Shown: positions 1 to 9,086 of the stretch, piece by piece | Numbering within the stretch: position 1 is the stretch's first letter | Layout: each line of letters begins with the position of its first letter | Source: Ignisphaera aggregans DSM 17230 | GTDB lineage: Archaea; Thermoproteota; Thermoprotei_A; Sulfolobales; Ignisphaeraceae | Reading direction: 5' to 3' | Assembly: GCA_000145985.1 (NCBI GenBank) | Contig: CP002098.1 | Span: 936,182 to 1,000,181, forward strand | Length of the DNA: 64,000 nucleotides | Program-made: the position numbers and the translations under genes | The notes under the pieces: model-generated | Seen by the model: only the letters and a program-made list of their open reading frames with translations | Database searches by the model: none | Told to the model about the DNA's origin: nothing

Positions 1-569
1 TAGATAAAGTTCTACCAAATGTTGAGTACGACCCGGACCAGTTCCCCGGACTTGTATTCAGATTAGAGAGTCCAAAGGTAACAGCATTAATATTTAGATC
101 TGGGAGAATGGTAGTCACAGGTGCAAAGAGTACTGCAGATCTAATAAAAGCTGTCAAGAGAATAGTAAGAACGTTGCTAAAATACGATATACCTATAACG
201 TCTAAGCCGAGGATACAGATTCAAAATATTGTTGCTTCAGCTAATCTAGGTTCTGAAATAATGTTAGAAAAAGTTGCATTTCTATTAGAGAATACTATGT
301 ATGAACCAGAACAGTTTCCTGGACTCATCTATAGAATGACAGATCCACATGTAGTACTACTAGTATTTAGCAGTGGTAAAATGGTTATAACAGGTGCTAA
401 GAGTGAGGAAGAGGTCTTTCAAGCAGTTAGAAATCTTTATCTAAAGCTAAAGGAGCTTGGATGTCTAAGAGAAGTAAGAGCTGAGGAAGAAATCCTCAGT
501 GAGGAGATAGAAGGGATAGAGAGTAGTAGGGGAAGAAGAAAATTAACATATAAAGATTTTCAGTTCTAA
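1..569 (+). CDS. tbp: TATA-binding protein, 5' end cut by window edge
   Basis: The general archaeal transcription factor that binds the TATA box and recruits TFB and RNA polymerase. The reading frame is open from base 3, so the start lies upstream of the window; 188 codons are visible. The two saddle half-repeats are clear: [13 protein letters not shown] followed by [13 protein letters not shown] in the first, and [13 protein letters not shown] followed by [13 protein letters not shown] in the second, about 90 residues apart. A short acidic tail ([13 protein letters not shown] and following) extends past the second repeat, as is common in crenarchaeal TBPs. The gene converges on herA, and the stop codons overlap by a few bases. 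The first ATG inside the window (108) lies within the first repeat and is not the start. Confidence 0.96.
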   Translation, partial: DKVLPNVEYDPDQFPGLVFRLESPKVTALIFRSGRMVVTGAKSTADLIKAVKRIVRTLLKYDIPITSKPRIQIQNIVASANLGSEIMLEKVAFLLENTMYEPEQFPGLIYRMTDPHVVLLVFSSGKMVITGAKSEEEVFQAVRNLYLKLKELGCLREVRAEEEILSEEIEGIESSRGRRKLTYKDFQF

Positions 570-2050
570 AACGATTTTCTCCAAATAGAAACAGCATCTA
601 TATCAAATCCAGATACCTTTTCTTCAACTAGATCTATTTTTGTTATCGTTGGAATAGATACCCATTCACCTAGAAGTATTGCTTCACCAATATTTAGACC
701 TGGTAATTCATCTAATAAGTCCTGTGTTATAGGTTCACAGTACTTTGCTACATATGCCTGATCCTCAGGATGAACAATTCTCAATATAGCTAGATTACCA
801 AGTTGGCTAAGTATAGTTGGATCTAGACCCCTGGGTCTCTGAGACACTACTACCAGTCCTATCCCAAATTTTCTACCCTCTCTAGCAATAGAAGATGCAC
901 TCCTCTTAGTAGCTGAATCCTCATCAGTAGGTATAAATACATGTGCCTCCTCTATAACAACTATTATTGGTGTTGGAATACCCTTTGAACCATTGCTCCA
1001 TACACCTATCTTTCTACCCTCTAACAGTCTCTCAAGCCAGTGAGAAATTATTGCATCTGCCTGATGAACATGAATCTCACTAAGATCAACAACATTTATA
1101 TATCCGAGAACTATCTTATCAATAACATCACCTATCCCCTCCTCCAAAAATCTCTTCAAATACCCCTCATATGCTATAAGAGCATCAAGAACCTTCTGCG
1201 CAGATATTCCATACTTCCCTATCCTGGTCTGTATACATCTCTTCAACCCATCAAAGAAAGAAACATTACCTGTATTCCCAATACTCTCTAAACATTCATG
1301 TAAAACCATTCTCTGTCGTGTAGCATTCCTAGGAATATTTAAAAGCCTCGCAATCTCCTCAAGATCAAGTCTCCACGGATCTAACTTAGGTTTTATAACA
1401 TTAAGGTATCTAGATTTAAGAAAACGGTACTCGCCATGGTAATCAAATATTATAATGGTACCCCCAATTTCAGCAATTCTTTTCGCTAATAATGCAACAA
1501 GATTGCTCTTCCCCATACCTGTCATGGCAAGAATTCCTAGATGTCTAGATACAACCCTATTAATATTAACCCTAACCTCAACATCTGGCTCTCTTAGAAG
1601 TGTCCCTATCCTTATATACATATCCTTCTCAGGGCTAAAGATACTTGACAATATGCTTTTCGGAGCTTTATACACTTCGCTACCTGGTGGTGGAGGTATG
1701 GGAGGTATGTAAAGCTTATCTCCATCTCCATTGATACTTCCAAGAATTTTTATGGTTCCTCTATAGTAATAGATCTTCTCACCAACTCTAATATTCTTCA
1801 CGAGTCTCTCTATATCCCTTGGATCAACAAGATTATTATTAATAACATTACTTCCAGTAATAGAGCTACTAACCATTGCTAGAACCCTATAGCCATAATA
1901 CTCCATATAGAGATATTCACCCATCATAAGAGGTCTAAAAGCAACTATCTCTGCTCTATATGGTCTAGATTCACCAACAATATATCCAACAAGCTCAAGC
2001 TGTAGCTCTCTACTAGCCTCAATACCCCTACTCTGCTTTGCTAGAGACAT
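566..2050 (-). CDS. herA: HerA bipolar DNA helicase/translocase
   Basis: A hexameric FtsK/HerA-type ATPase that works with the NurA nuclease in DNA end resection. The N-terminal ~150 residues look like the HAS-barrel domain. The Walker A motif GMGKS lies at about residues 178-182 and Walker [12 protein letters not shown] at about 362-372. A downstream [11 protein letters not shown] segment is the conserved sensor region of the family. The length of 494 residues is normal. The start ATG at 2050 has GGTG seven bases upstream. It lies 10 bp downstream of nurA on the same strand, so the two are surely co-transcribed. Mre11 and Rad50, often in the same operon in Crenarchaeota, are not adjacent. 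Confidence 0.93.
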   Translation of the reverse strand: MSLAKQSRGIEASRELQLELVGYIVGESRPYRAEIVAFRPLMMGEYLYMEYYGYRVLAMVSSSITGSNVINNNLVDPRDIERLVKNIRVGEKIYYYRGTIKILGSINGDGDKLYIPPIPPPPGSEVYKAPKSILSSIFSPEKDMYIRIGTLLREPDVEVRVNINRVVSRHLGILAMTGMGKSNLVALLAKRIAEIGGTIIIFDYHGEYRFLKSRYLNVIKPKLDPWRLDLEEIARLLNIPRNATRQRMVLHECLESIGNTGNVSFFDGLKRCIQTRIGKYGISAQKVLDALIAYEGYLKRFLEEGIGDVIDKIVLGYINVVDLSEIHVHQADAIISHWLERLLEGRKIGVWSNGSKGIPTPIIVVIEEAHVFIPTDEDSATKRSASSIAREGRKFGIGLVVVSQRPRGLDPTILSQLGNLAILRIVHPEDQAYVAKYCEPITQDLLDELPGLNIGEAILLGEWVSIPTITKIDLVEEKVSGFDIDAVSIWRKSF

Positions 2051-2060
2051 AGTGCTACAC

Positions 2061-3050
2061 CTAGAGAGGTTCTCTACCCCTAGGATCCTCTATAACCCCA
2101 AGAAGTGCCGCTACTCTAGCCATATCCTCAAATCCTATTTTAGCCATCTGATCTGCTCTCATCAATGGATAGGGATATCCCTGAACAGTATTCTCTGATA
2201 TACTGTCAATCAACGATTTCAGTATATCATCTAAAGATTCATGGGGTTCAAATACAAATTCAACTCTATATATTCTAGAAAATGGCTCAAATCTTATATA
2301 GCTAAGACCTATAGAATTATTCAGACCTGTTACATTCCTGCTATAATTCCTAAACACCCTTGCTATTGTTGCAATAGACAAATGCTTTGAATATACAAGA
2401 TCTATAGGTCTACTATACCCTGGAACACCATCTGTATATCTCTCAAAATAGTATATATCCCCCTTAACAAACCCTAGAAGATCCCTAGCATTAGAGTTCT
2501 TCGATATAAAAACAATCTTCCTTGGATTTAGAGAAACCATATATATCAACTCCTTTAAAACTCTTGAAACATCAATCTTCTTAGCATCCAAAAGCTCATG
2601 TCCATGTTCAATAGATGCTCTCCTAAGCTTAGAGAACATAGCAATAAGACTTCCATCCATTAACAGAATATCCACATCATTAATAATATTTAGAGCAGTA
2701 TTTATCTCCATAGCCATAGACAATAGAGATAATTCATATTCAATATTAGGAACACCAACAACATCCATATCAACAAAACCATCAATGACCTCACCTGACC
2801 ATGGATCAAGCTTTACCCATACGGTATTAACAACATATAGTGCATATCCTCTATACTCTATATAGTTATAACCACTATCAATAGCTGCTATAACAGATCT
2901 TTTCCTTAGATAAGGATTATTACATGGTTTATATGGAATCCATAGACTTCTTATCCTCTCAATATTATCAATAGTAAGATTCTCATCAATCTTCCCCCTA
3001 ATAAAATCATACATCTCTAACGTTATATCAAGTGTCTGGGTAAGCATCAC
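2061..3050 (-). CDS. nurA: NurA 5'-3' nuclease
   Basis: NurA is a dimeric RNase H-fold nuclease loaded onto DNA ends by HerA. The hallmark first acidic motif is visible as AIDSGYNYIEY near residue 40, followed by a long alpha/beta domain with further acidic patches (for example LLMDGS in the middle). About 330 residues is normal for the family. An upstream in-frame GTG exists at 3068, but GAGG six bases before the GTG at 3050 (or the adjacent ATG at 3047) makes the later start more likely. Position directly before herA supports the call. Confidence 0.85.
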   Translation of the reverse strand: MMLTQTLDITLEMYDFIRGKIDENLTIDNIERIRSLWIPYKPCNNPYLRKRSVIAAIDSGYNYIEYRGYALYVVNTVWVKLDPWSGEVIDGFVDMDVVGVPNIEYELSLLSMAMEINTALNIINDVDILLMDGSLIAMFSKLRRASIEHGHELLDAKKIDVSRVLKELIYMVSLNPRKIVFISKNSNARDLLGFVKGDIYYFERYTDGVPGYSRPIDLVYSKHLSIATIARVFRNYSRNVTGLNNSIGLSYIRFEPFSRIYRVEFVFEPHESLDDILKSLIDSISENTVQGYPYPLMRADQMAKIGFEDMARVAALLGVIEDPRGREPL

Positions 3051-3171
3051 TATAATCCTCGGTAACACTCTAGGACTACTATATTATTACTTTCAATACA
3101 AAGATTATAAAACAGAGAGATACCCGAAAATAATAGTAGTAATCCTATATAGAAACACTATCTCAAAATTT

Positions 3172-3939
3172 CTAGATAATCTTCATAAGATCTATTATTG
3201 AAGATAGTTTAGGTAATTCATATATTCCCTCCCCCTCTATGATAGCATATGGCTTTGCTTCCTCAAGAATCCCCTCATCTCTCAGTATTGGTGAGAGATA
3301 AGCTTCTCTAGATATTGATACTGAGGTTCCACTTTGATATACCCCCATAGCTGGAAGAACCAATGCCCTCCCTCCCCTCTTTAACGGAACAAGTAAATGA
3401 CATTGTATTTTTATTCCATAGCCCGTTATAGGATCTTTTAATGATATTGATGGATGTTCATGCCCCATTATCAGTATATCAAATGTGTCATCCCTATCTA
3501 ACTCTCTGTGTCCATGAACTATAAGGATATTGTCTAGCCAAAGCTTATCATATAACTCTACATCTAACTTCCTTGAGAATGAATACATAAATGTATCATG
3601 ATTTCCTCTTACAACTACCACCTTCTCAAATCTCTTTGATACATATTCAAAGAATTCTCTCAAATCTCTAACCTCCCTTCTACCAAGCTTCTCAAAATGA
3701 TGCTTAACATCTCCAGCTATTATGAGCTGAAGAGCTTTTGTCTCATTTTGAGCCTTATCTATAATCTCTATAGATTTTCTTAGCTGAACCCTTGGAAGAA
3801 ATATTCCTTTTGAAGCCATATCCTCCTCAAAACCTAGGTGAATATCTGCAACAACTAGAGTATTAAATCTCTTGATATAGATTGCAGGTAGATCTCCTAC
3901 AGCATATATATTGCCATAGATTTCAAAAAGCATTAACAT
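3172..3939 (-). CDS. Archaeal calcineurin-like metallophosphoesterase (ICC-like)
   Basis: A predicted metal-dependent phosphoesterase. The five metal-binding blocks are seen in order: VADIHLG, IIAGDVKHH, VVRGNHD, IVHGHRE and IMGHEHPS. The architecture matches the short archaeal SbcD-related family, which has the phosphodiesterase domain without the Mre11 DNA-capping region. At 255 residues it is too short for Mre11, even though it sits next to nurA-herA. The start overlaps the 3' end of hypC, so the two are co-transcribed. The substrate is unknown. Confidence 0.82.
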   Translation of the reverse strand: MLMLFEIYGNIYAVGDLPAIYIKRFNTLVVADIHLGFEEDMASKGIFLPRVQLRKSIEIIDKAQNETKALQLIIAGDVKHHFEKLGRREVRDLREFFEYVSKRFEKVVVVRGNHDTFMYSFSRKLDVELYDKLWLDNILIVHGHRELDRDDTFDILIMGHEHPSISLKDPITGYGIKIQCHLLVPLKRGGRALVLPAMGVYQSGTSVSISREAYLSPILRDEGILEEAKPYAIIEGEGIYELPKLSSIIDLMKII

Positions 3940-4301
3940 TTATCCCCAAAATATTTCTCATATCTAGAACTAAGAGAGATTCTACTAATAATCTCATCCA
4001 CACTAATACCTAGTTCAGCACCATATGAAACTATATCATTTAGCGCCATTCTAGCTGCTTCTTCTTCACTATATCCATTAGCTATATAATGATATTTCTG
4101 AATGTCGTAAAACAATACAATATTATCTATAAGCCCTTCCCTAGATATTTTCTCTATAGCTAGACCAGCATGAACAATAACTAGATCACCTACAGCTAAA
4201 TCCTCAATAGCATTAATAACCTCAACTATAGCACCACCAATATTAACCTTTGCAACCATATCCATAATCTCCTCAACTCTACCAACAACTCCAAGACACA
4301 T
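3933..4301 (-). CDS. hypC: HypC/HupF family [NiFe]-hydrogenase maturation chaperone, extended form
   Basis: HypC carries the Fe(CN)2CO precursor between HypD and the hydrogenase large subunit, using its Cys2. The start MCLG and the OB-fold pattern (VGRVEEI, AKVNIGG, VGDLVIVHAGLAIEKI) are those of HypC. Two things are odd. The usual proline in the MCLxxPG start is missing (MCLGVVG). The protein also has about 45 extra residues after the normal end, a helical segment with YSEEEAARMALNDIVSY. Cys2 is kept. No hydrogenase structural genes are in the window. A strong TATA box and a perfect inverted repeat lie just upstream (separate entry). Confidence 0.8.
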   Translation of the reverse strand: MCLGVVGRVEEIMDMVAKVNIGGAIVEVINAIEDLAVGDLVIVHAGLAIEKISREGLIDNIVLFYDIQKYHYIANGYSEEEAARMALNDIVSYGAELGISVDEIISRISLSSRYEKYFGDKC

Positions 4302-4327
4302 AGCATTAAACCCTACTATTACTTTAT

Positions 4328-4360
4328 TAGGAAAATAATATATTTTCCTATTATAAATTT
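4328..4360 (-). promoter_or_regulatory. hypC promoter with perfect 10-bp inverted repeat (operator candidate)
   Basis: On the minus strand a TATA element (AAATTTATAA, 4351-4360) is followed directly by a perfect palindrome. The arms TAGGAAAATA (4328-4337) and TATTTTCCTA (4341-4350) are separated by three bases. With the usual TATA-to-start distance, transcription would begin near 4329, so the palindrome fills the space between the TATA box and the start site. A repressor bound there would block polymerase loading. The palindrome is seen directly; the regulatory role is inferred. Confidence 0.6.
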
Positions 4361-4464
4361 ACATCATAGGATATGAGAATACACTGAAGATTATTATAAT
4401 TATATGGTGGCTTCATTGAGACTATAGAAATTGAGAATGTAGTGAACATTTATATACAATTAAG

Positions 4465-5172
4465 CTAAAATAAGATTCTCTCATAACAACAATAGATATT
4501 GAATCTATTTGGTTTTGCAAAAGCTATCAACGTTGTATTGAACCTCTTAGCAACTTCTATAGCTCTTAGCGTTGGTGCACCCCTAAATATGGCTATAGGT
4601 ATACCGCTAATCGCTATGGATCTCATAAGCTCTTCATTAACACGGCTAGACATAACCAGTACAATATCATTAAAAGATGTGCCTCTTTTCAATAGCAAGC
4701 CAAGTAACTTATATAATGCTCCTGTCCTAGATATATCCTCGACAATACCGATAAAATCTCCATTAAAAGTAAAAGCAGATGCAAAATGAAAACACCCAGT
4801 CTTTTGAAATCTATAAGCTTTCTCCATAGACTCTCTAACCATCTTAGGAATTATATGAACTAAAAGCTTCTTAGAGCTATCAATCCTATTACTATCAAAC
4901 CCCATCCTAGAAATACCCCTTACAACTATAGTCCCACCAACTATATCAACATACGCAAATCTAACATTATAACCCCTTGCAACAGCAGCCCCAAGACCCA
5001 GCTCCTCTAAAAGATAAGGCGATGTCGAAAAACCCTCTATCTTCTCACTACCTAGATCTATATCAACCAAAACCTCATCAGCAACAACATCCCTAATACC
5101 AATTCCCCTAATATTATCATCAATCTCAACTCTAACTAAATCCACATACCTAATTATCACATCATTATCCAT
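4465..5172 (-). CDS. fdhD: FdhD-type sulfurtransferase for molybdenum/tungsten enzymes
   Basis: FdhD passes sulfur from a cysteine desulfurase to the Mo/W-bis-pyranopterin cofactor of formate dehydrogenase-like enzymes. The family motifs are all present. TGCFHFASAF holds the reactive cysteine region, here with one cysteine. GIVEDISRTGALYKLLG matches the EDVGRHNAxDK block, with substitutions. SSRVNEELMRSIAISGIPI, GAPTLRAIEVAKRFNTTLIAF and the closing RFNIY match the C-terminal half. The length (235) is normal. The EDISRTGA block lacks the usual RH pair, so this is a diverged member. No formate dehydrogenase genes are nearby. It lies upstream of hypC on the same strand, separated by 163 bp holding hypC's own promoter. 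Confidence 0.85.
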   Translation of the reverse strand: MDNDVIIRYVDLVRVEIDDNIRGIGIRDVVADEVLVDIDLGSEKIEGFSTSPYLLEELGLGAAVARGYNVRFAYVDIVGGTIVVRGISRMGFDSNRIDSSKKLLVHIIPKMVRESMEKAYRFQKTGCFHFASAFTFNGDFIGIVEDISRTGALYKLLGLLLKRGTSFNDIVLVMSSRVNEELMRSIAISGIPIAIFRGAPTLRAIEVAKRFNTTLIAFAKPNRFNIYCCYERILF

Positions 5173-5231
5173 ATTGTTTTAACACCTAACACAACACAGC
5201 ATAAGATGTTTTGTAGATAAATAATTTATTT

Positions 5232-5705
5232 CTATCCATGGCATATCCCAACCATTGCTACAAATTTATGTTTATATAGACATATATCTCTCCAAAGAAT
5301 AGATCCATATACATGTTTCTCGAACCTCTTTATCATCTCTATAAAGTTTCTTCCCATTTCATATCCTATTACTTTGTCCGAGAGATAAGCTATTCTAAGA
5401 ATTCTCTAAACCTATCCATCCACCTGTTATACTACCCACAATGCCATCAATATATCTCTGTATAGCAGTATTATTTGAATCACAGCTAATTGCCCTAGAA
5501 ACAGTTTTATGAAAATCCTCCAAACTATCTATAGATATATACATCCAGCTCCAAGGGATTTTCTCTGAGACTATGAGAATAGCGTTATAGTAGGGATCAA
5601 TTGTAGTGACTATGAAATAAGCTGTTGAAAACCCTCTGGAAGAAGCTTCTCATATCCTTCAATACATCCATATGTTGCTGAGACATACCCGATAATGTAT
5701 GTCAC
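5232..5705 (-). pseudogene. Decayed protein gene of unknown family, two frameshifts
   Basis: This otherwise empty 600-bp gap holds a broken reading frame. From a GTG at 5705 it reads TYIIGYVSATYGCIEGYEKL and LPEGFQQ, shifts frame near 5611-5625, and continues with FIVTTIDPYYNAILIVSEKI through VSRAISCDSNN to GSITGGW. It shifts again near 5391-5420 and ends with IAYLSDKVIGYEMGRNFIEM through ILWRDICLYKHKF and a stop at 5232. The joined product would be about 155 residues. The segments look like genuine coding sequence, but I do not recognise the family. Confidence 0.55.
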
Positions 5706-5784
5706 AATATTTTAGACATAAAATCCGGTATATATAACTAAATCGGTAGTGTCTATAGTAACGTGAAATAGTAGATGCATAGCT

Positions 5785-7200
5785 ATGGATAGAATAGAGC
5801 TTATATGCCCAAAGTGTAAAACTACCTATGAATTTAATCCATATGCAAAGCTGTGTCCAAAGTGTAGAGCACCACTATTTACTAAATATAGCTTATTAGA
5901 TAGAGATACTTTCATTAGATGTATAGAGGAGGCTCATCTCAGACATGAATATGGTATATGGAGTTTCGGCTCTCTTCTACCTGTAGATAGTGGTGAGAGT
6001 CTTGGTGAGGGGTGGACACCTGTTATAGAGGTGAAAAACCTTGGCTCTGAATATAACATAAGACTTCTACTCAAGAATGAGTCTCTAAATCCTACAGGTA
6101 CTTTTATTGATAGGGGTGTAGCTGTAGATGTATCCTATGCATATAGAAATGGCTTTAGAAACATTGTATCTGTTTCATTGGGAGACTATGCAGTTTCTCT
6201 ATCAACATATGCCACACGTTACAGCATTAAGGTTACTCACTATATACCTAGGAATATAGAGCTTTGGAAGCTATATAGAATATCTATACATGGATCAAGG
6301 ATAAATCTTGTTGATAGCTATGTAGATGAACTTAGAAGAGCTTTGGAGAGATATAGAGATAGATCGATATATCTATCTATCTCCTCATCACCAACTGTTA
6401 TAGATGGCTATAGAACAATTGTTTTTGAGCTCTATAGATATATAGCTAGAGGTGTTAGATGGATAGCTCTACCCATAGGCGAAGGAGTTTTAGCTACAGC
6501 TATATACAAAGGGCTATATGAGTTATCAGAATACATGGATATAGATGATGTTAGGATACTCGGGGTTAAGCTATATACAGATAAACCAGGTTCTATACCT
6601 GGAGCAACACCTGATCTAATATATGAGCTAGGGGTTGGGGAGACACCTACACAGAGATTCATAGAAAATATCGCCAATAAAGATGTGCTCCACATAGTAA
6701 ATGTAGATGGAGATACAATAATTAGAAGTGCCCTTGGCTTAGCAAGGAGAGAGGGTGTGTATATAGATCCCATAGGAGCAACATCACTAGCAGGTGTTGT
6801 TGAAGCTGTTGAGAGGGGTGTTATAGATAGAAACGAAAGCGTTATAGCCATAGTTAGTGGCAGTCCATCTAAAGATCCATACACACTGTATAGCCTTATC
6901 GAAAAAGATGAAAAAGCCTTCGAAAGGATAAGAAACATGGATATAGATAGGTATAGCATCAACAAGATACAGAGAGAAATACTGAGAATACTATACGAGA
7001 AAAATATACTCTACCTCTATGCAATATGGAGAGAACTACTCAACAGAGGATACAACATATCTCTACAAACACTACACTACCACATAAACAAACTAATAAG
7101 CTATACACTCATAGAACCAATAAAGATTACAGACAATGAAAGAACATACTATAGACTCACCAACCTAGGTCTAGAAACCTTGGAGAAAATCAGAGAATAA
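5785..7200 (+). CDS. Threonine-synthase-like pseudoenzyme fused to a winged helix; putative regulator
   Basis: Three parts are visible. An N-terminal zinc ribbon (CPKC and CPKC, residues ~8-28) is followed by a PLP fold-type II domain of the threonine synthase family (~40-380) and a C-terminal winged helix (~390-471) with a recognition-helix segment SLQTLHYHINKLISY and a wing ending ERTYYRL. In active threonine synthases the motif NPTGSFKDRG holds the lysine that binds PLP. Here it reads NPTGTFIDRG, with Ile at residue 108 (codon ATT at 6106). The phosphate-binding SSGNTxxSLAAYA motif is also changed, to SLGDYAVSLSTYA. So the enzyme is almost certainly inactive and may sense an amino acid or phosphoester to control transcription. 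A TATA-like element lies at 5728-5738. The threonine synthase relationship is sound; the regulator role is inferred. Confidence 0.85.
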   Translation: MDRIELICPKCKTTYEFNPYAKLCPKCRAPLFTKYSLLDRDTFIRCIEEAHLRHEYGIWSFGSLLPVDSGESLGEGWTPVIEVKNLGSEYNIRLLLKNESLNPTGTFIDRGVAVDVSYAYRNGFRNIVSVSLGDYAVSLSTYATRYSIKVTHYIPRNIELWKLYRISIHGSRINLVDSYVDELRRALERYRDRSIYLSISSSPTVIDGYRTIVFELYRYIARGVRWIALPIGEGVLATAIYKGLYELSEYMDIDDVRILGVKLYTDKPGSIPGATPDLIYELGVGETPTQRFIENIANKDVLHIVNVDGDTIIRSALGLARREGVYIDPIGATSLAGVVEAVERGVIDRNESVIAIVSGSPSKDPYTLYSLIEKDEKAFERIRNMDIDRYSINKIQREILRILYEKNILYLYAIWRELLNRGYNISLQTLHYHINKLISYTLIEPIKITDNERTYYRLTNLGLETLEKIRE

Positions 7201-7256
7201 AAATAGAAAATAGTTTACATCAACAACCTGTGCACCATATACCGAAAAACTACTGA

Positions 7257-8942
7257 CTATACTGTTCTTAAAGTATAGTATATACCTATAGGCACCTTAA
7301 ATCTATAGCCATTCTTAATATATTCATATTTACTAACCCTTATATACACATCTTCCCATACATTGTAATCATTTGGTATAGCTGGGTCATCACCTGCGTT
7401 ATATAGACTCCCACTGAAAGTCTCTAAACCTTCTCGAGCTATATCTACACTAAACCCCGCTATAAATGATAATACAGACGAATTTGTTATCAATCCAGAG
7501 TATTCTAGGAATACTGCTGCCACAGCCCCTACAGGAACTCCAATCTCGAAATCTATAGCATCATATGTATTAAATATATCGTCAAACAGCAGACTTTGAC
7601 TTGTATTCAATCTCTTAACATATTGCTCCTCAGTACCATTAAACATCATATCAACAATTTGTTTAGGTTCACCATATTCACGCCCTCCTACAATGTATTT
7701 TATGTTGTTAACAACATTATAGCTTATGTATGTGATGGTGGCTGTAATTGTATTATTTGCTCTATACAAAAAACACCCACTATCACAACAACTTCCAACG
7801 CTACATTCATTGAGATATTTATCAAGATAGCCAACAAGAAATTCTCCAATGTTAGCACCACCATAGGCATAGTATGTTTCATACTCTGCAAATATAGGTC
7901 TTGCAAGAATCCAAATCCAACGCTTAGACTCTGGTGGTACTGAAAAACCTTCTATAAAACAGAAATTATCGCTTATGGTACGGCCTGCAAGATATATCTT
8001 ATTATTGATTAGACCTGCTGTAAGATCTCCAAGACTCCATGTAAGATATACACTACTTCTAAAGATCGCGGAGATGCCTATTGCTATTTCTATGGTTCCT
8101 GAATAATTATATTGGTTGTAGATCATCATTATCGGTGTTTTCATACACATCTTACTATTATCTGAAATACATGGAGATACATACTCTTGTGGTAATATTG
8201 TTGTTAAATTCTCAGATCCTATATAATACTTTCTTCGATAACATATACCAACAGTAGAATCTTCAATAGCATTTATGCACCACCTATCTTCTTCACTTGA
8301 TGGTAATTCCACTGGTGTAGCTGCATATATCTTTCTGATACCGGGTATATTCAGTTCTATCGATAGATATTTCCTATCTATAGAGGTTAGCCTAGCAATC
8401 TTTTCACTTCCTACAGCTAGAGAAACTGTGTATCGGATTGCTTTTCCAGATACAATATCTATGGGTTTTATAGGTATTGAATCTACATATCTAGCTATCT
8501 CCACCTTATCATATTCCTTGTTTTTGATAGCCGTTAGATTTAGAATATGCATGAATATTATTAGCCCGTGTTCAAATGTATCCATCCTGGCTCCATGTAC
8601 CCTATGCTCCTCCTCCCAAGCTCTCGCTATATCTAAAAGCTTCCCCTTAGCAGGTATATATATTGGATCCCCAGTATATTTACCAGCATATATAGGAATA
8701 AAATCACTACCATTATAATTTGGTGGAGATATAGCTAAAACAGATATAGCAACACCTATATCTCTACCAATACTAAGAGACTTAATACCTCCACCAACAT
8801 CTCTAAAAAGCTTCAACTCAATATAGACACCAGCAGGAGGAGTTGAAATAGTTGTTATAGCTATAACAGGAATAGCTATAGCTACAGCAATTAGAACAGC
8901 AACACCCCTCCTACCCAATCTACCAAAGATATTTATAGCCAT
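7257..8942 (-). CDS. Large secreted or membrane-anchored protein of unknown function
   Basis: 561 residues. The N-terminus has the charged segment GRLGRRG, then a hydrophobic helix at about 13-33, consistent with a signal peptide or membrane anchor. The rest is rich in beta-strand-like hydrophobic and aromatic patterns and in N-x-S/T sequons, as expected for an extracellular archaeal protein. A cysteine cluster (CSVGSCCDSGC, ~residues 380-390) could form disulfides. I recognise no catalytic motif or domain. It is a single gene, convergent with the upstream threonine-synthase-like gene and followed by no operon partner. An A-run (GTTAAAAAAAG on the minus strand, 8979-8992) may be part of its promoter. 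Confidence 0.7.
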   Translation of the reverse strand: MAINIFGRLGRRGVAVLIAVAIAIPVIAITTISTPPAGVYIELKLFRDVGGGIKSLSIGRDIGVAISVLAISPPNYNGSDFIPIYAGKYTGDPIYIPAKGKLLDIARAWEEEHRVHGARMDTFEHGLIIFMHILNLTAIKNKEYDKVEIARYVDSIPIKPIDIVSGKAIRYTVSLAVGSEKIARLTSIDRKYLSIELNIPGIRKIYAATPVELPSSEEDRWCINAIEDSTVGICYRRKYYIGSENLTTILPQEYVSPCISDNSKMCMKTPIMMIYNQYNYSGTIEIAIGISAIFRSSVYLTWSLGDLTAGLINNKIYLAGRTISDNFCFIEGFSVPPESKRWIWILARPIFAEYETYYAYGGANIGEFLVGYLDKYLNECSVGSCCDSGCFLYRANNTITATITYISYNVVNNIKYIVGGREYGEPKQIVDMMFNGTEEQYVKRLNTSQSLLFDDIFNTYDAIDFEIGVPVGAVAAVFLEYSGLITNSSVLSFIAGFSVDIAREGLETFSGSLYNAGDDPAIPNDYNVWEDVYIRVSKYEYIKNGYRFKVPIGIYYTLRTV

Positions 8943-9008
8943 ATTAGCTACACCCGCTAGAAATATTATAGAACTAGCCGGGCTTTTTTTAACGCTCCAA
9001 GATATGTA

Positions 9009-9086
9009 GATTTAAACAGGTTAAATGTGGTGCAAACCTGGGGATTTCCGTGGTGTGAAAGGGGTTGTGTGTTGGGTGTTGTAGTA
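9009..9086 (+). other. G/T-rich noncoding strip with upstream TATA-like element
   Basis: A TATA-like ATTTAAAC (9010-9017) is followed, from about 9035, by a strip unlike the surrounding AT-rich DNA. It has several G runs (GGGG near 9040, GGGG near 9061, GGG near 9074) and almost only G and T from 9050 to 9085. No reading frame fits it. It lies just past the 3' end of the biotin carboxylase gene. It could be a 3' untranslated or terminator region of that gene, or a short plus-strand RNA. I cannot tell which. Confidence 0.3.

Noticed and set aside
1040-1291. Plus-strand ORF inside herA
   Set aside because: It has no family features and runs opposite to the well-supported herA frame.
3172-3939. 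Mre11 next to herA-nurA
   Set aside because: It is too short (255 residues) and lacks the DNA-capping region; it matches the small archaeal phosphoesterases.
5785-7200. Active threonine synthase
   Set aside because: The PLP-binding lysine is replaced by isoleucine.
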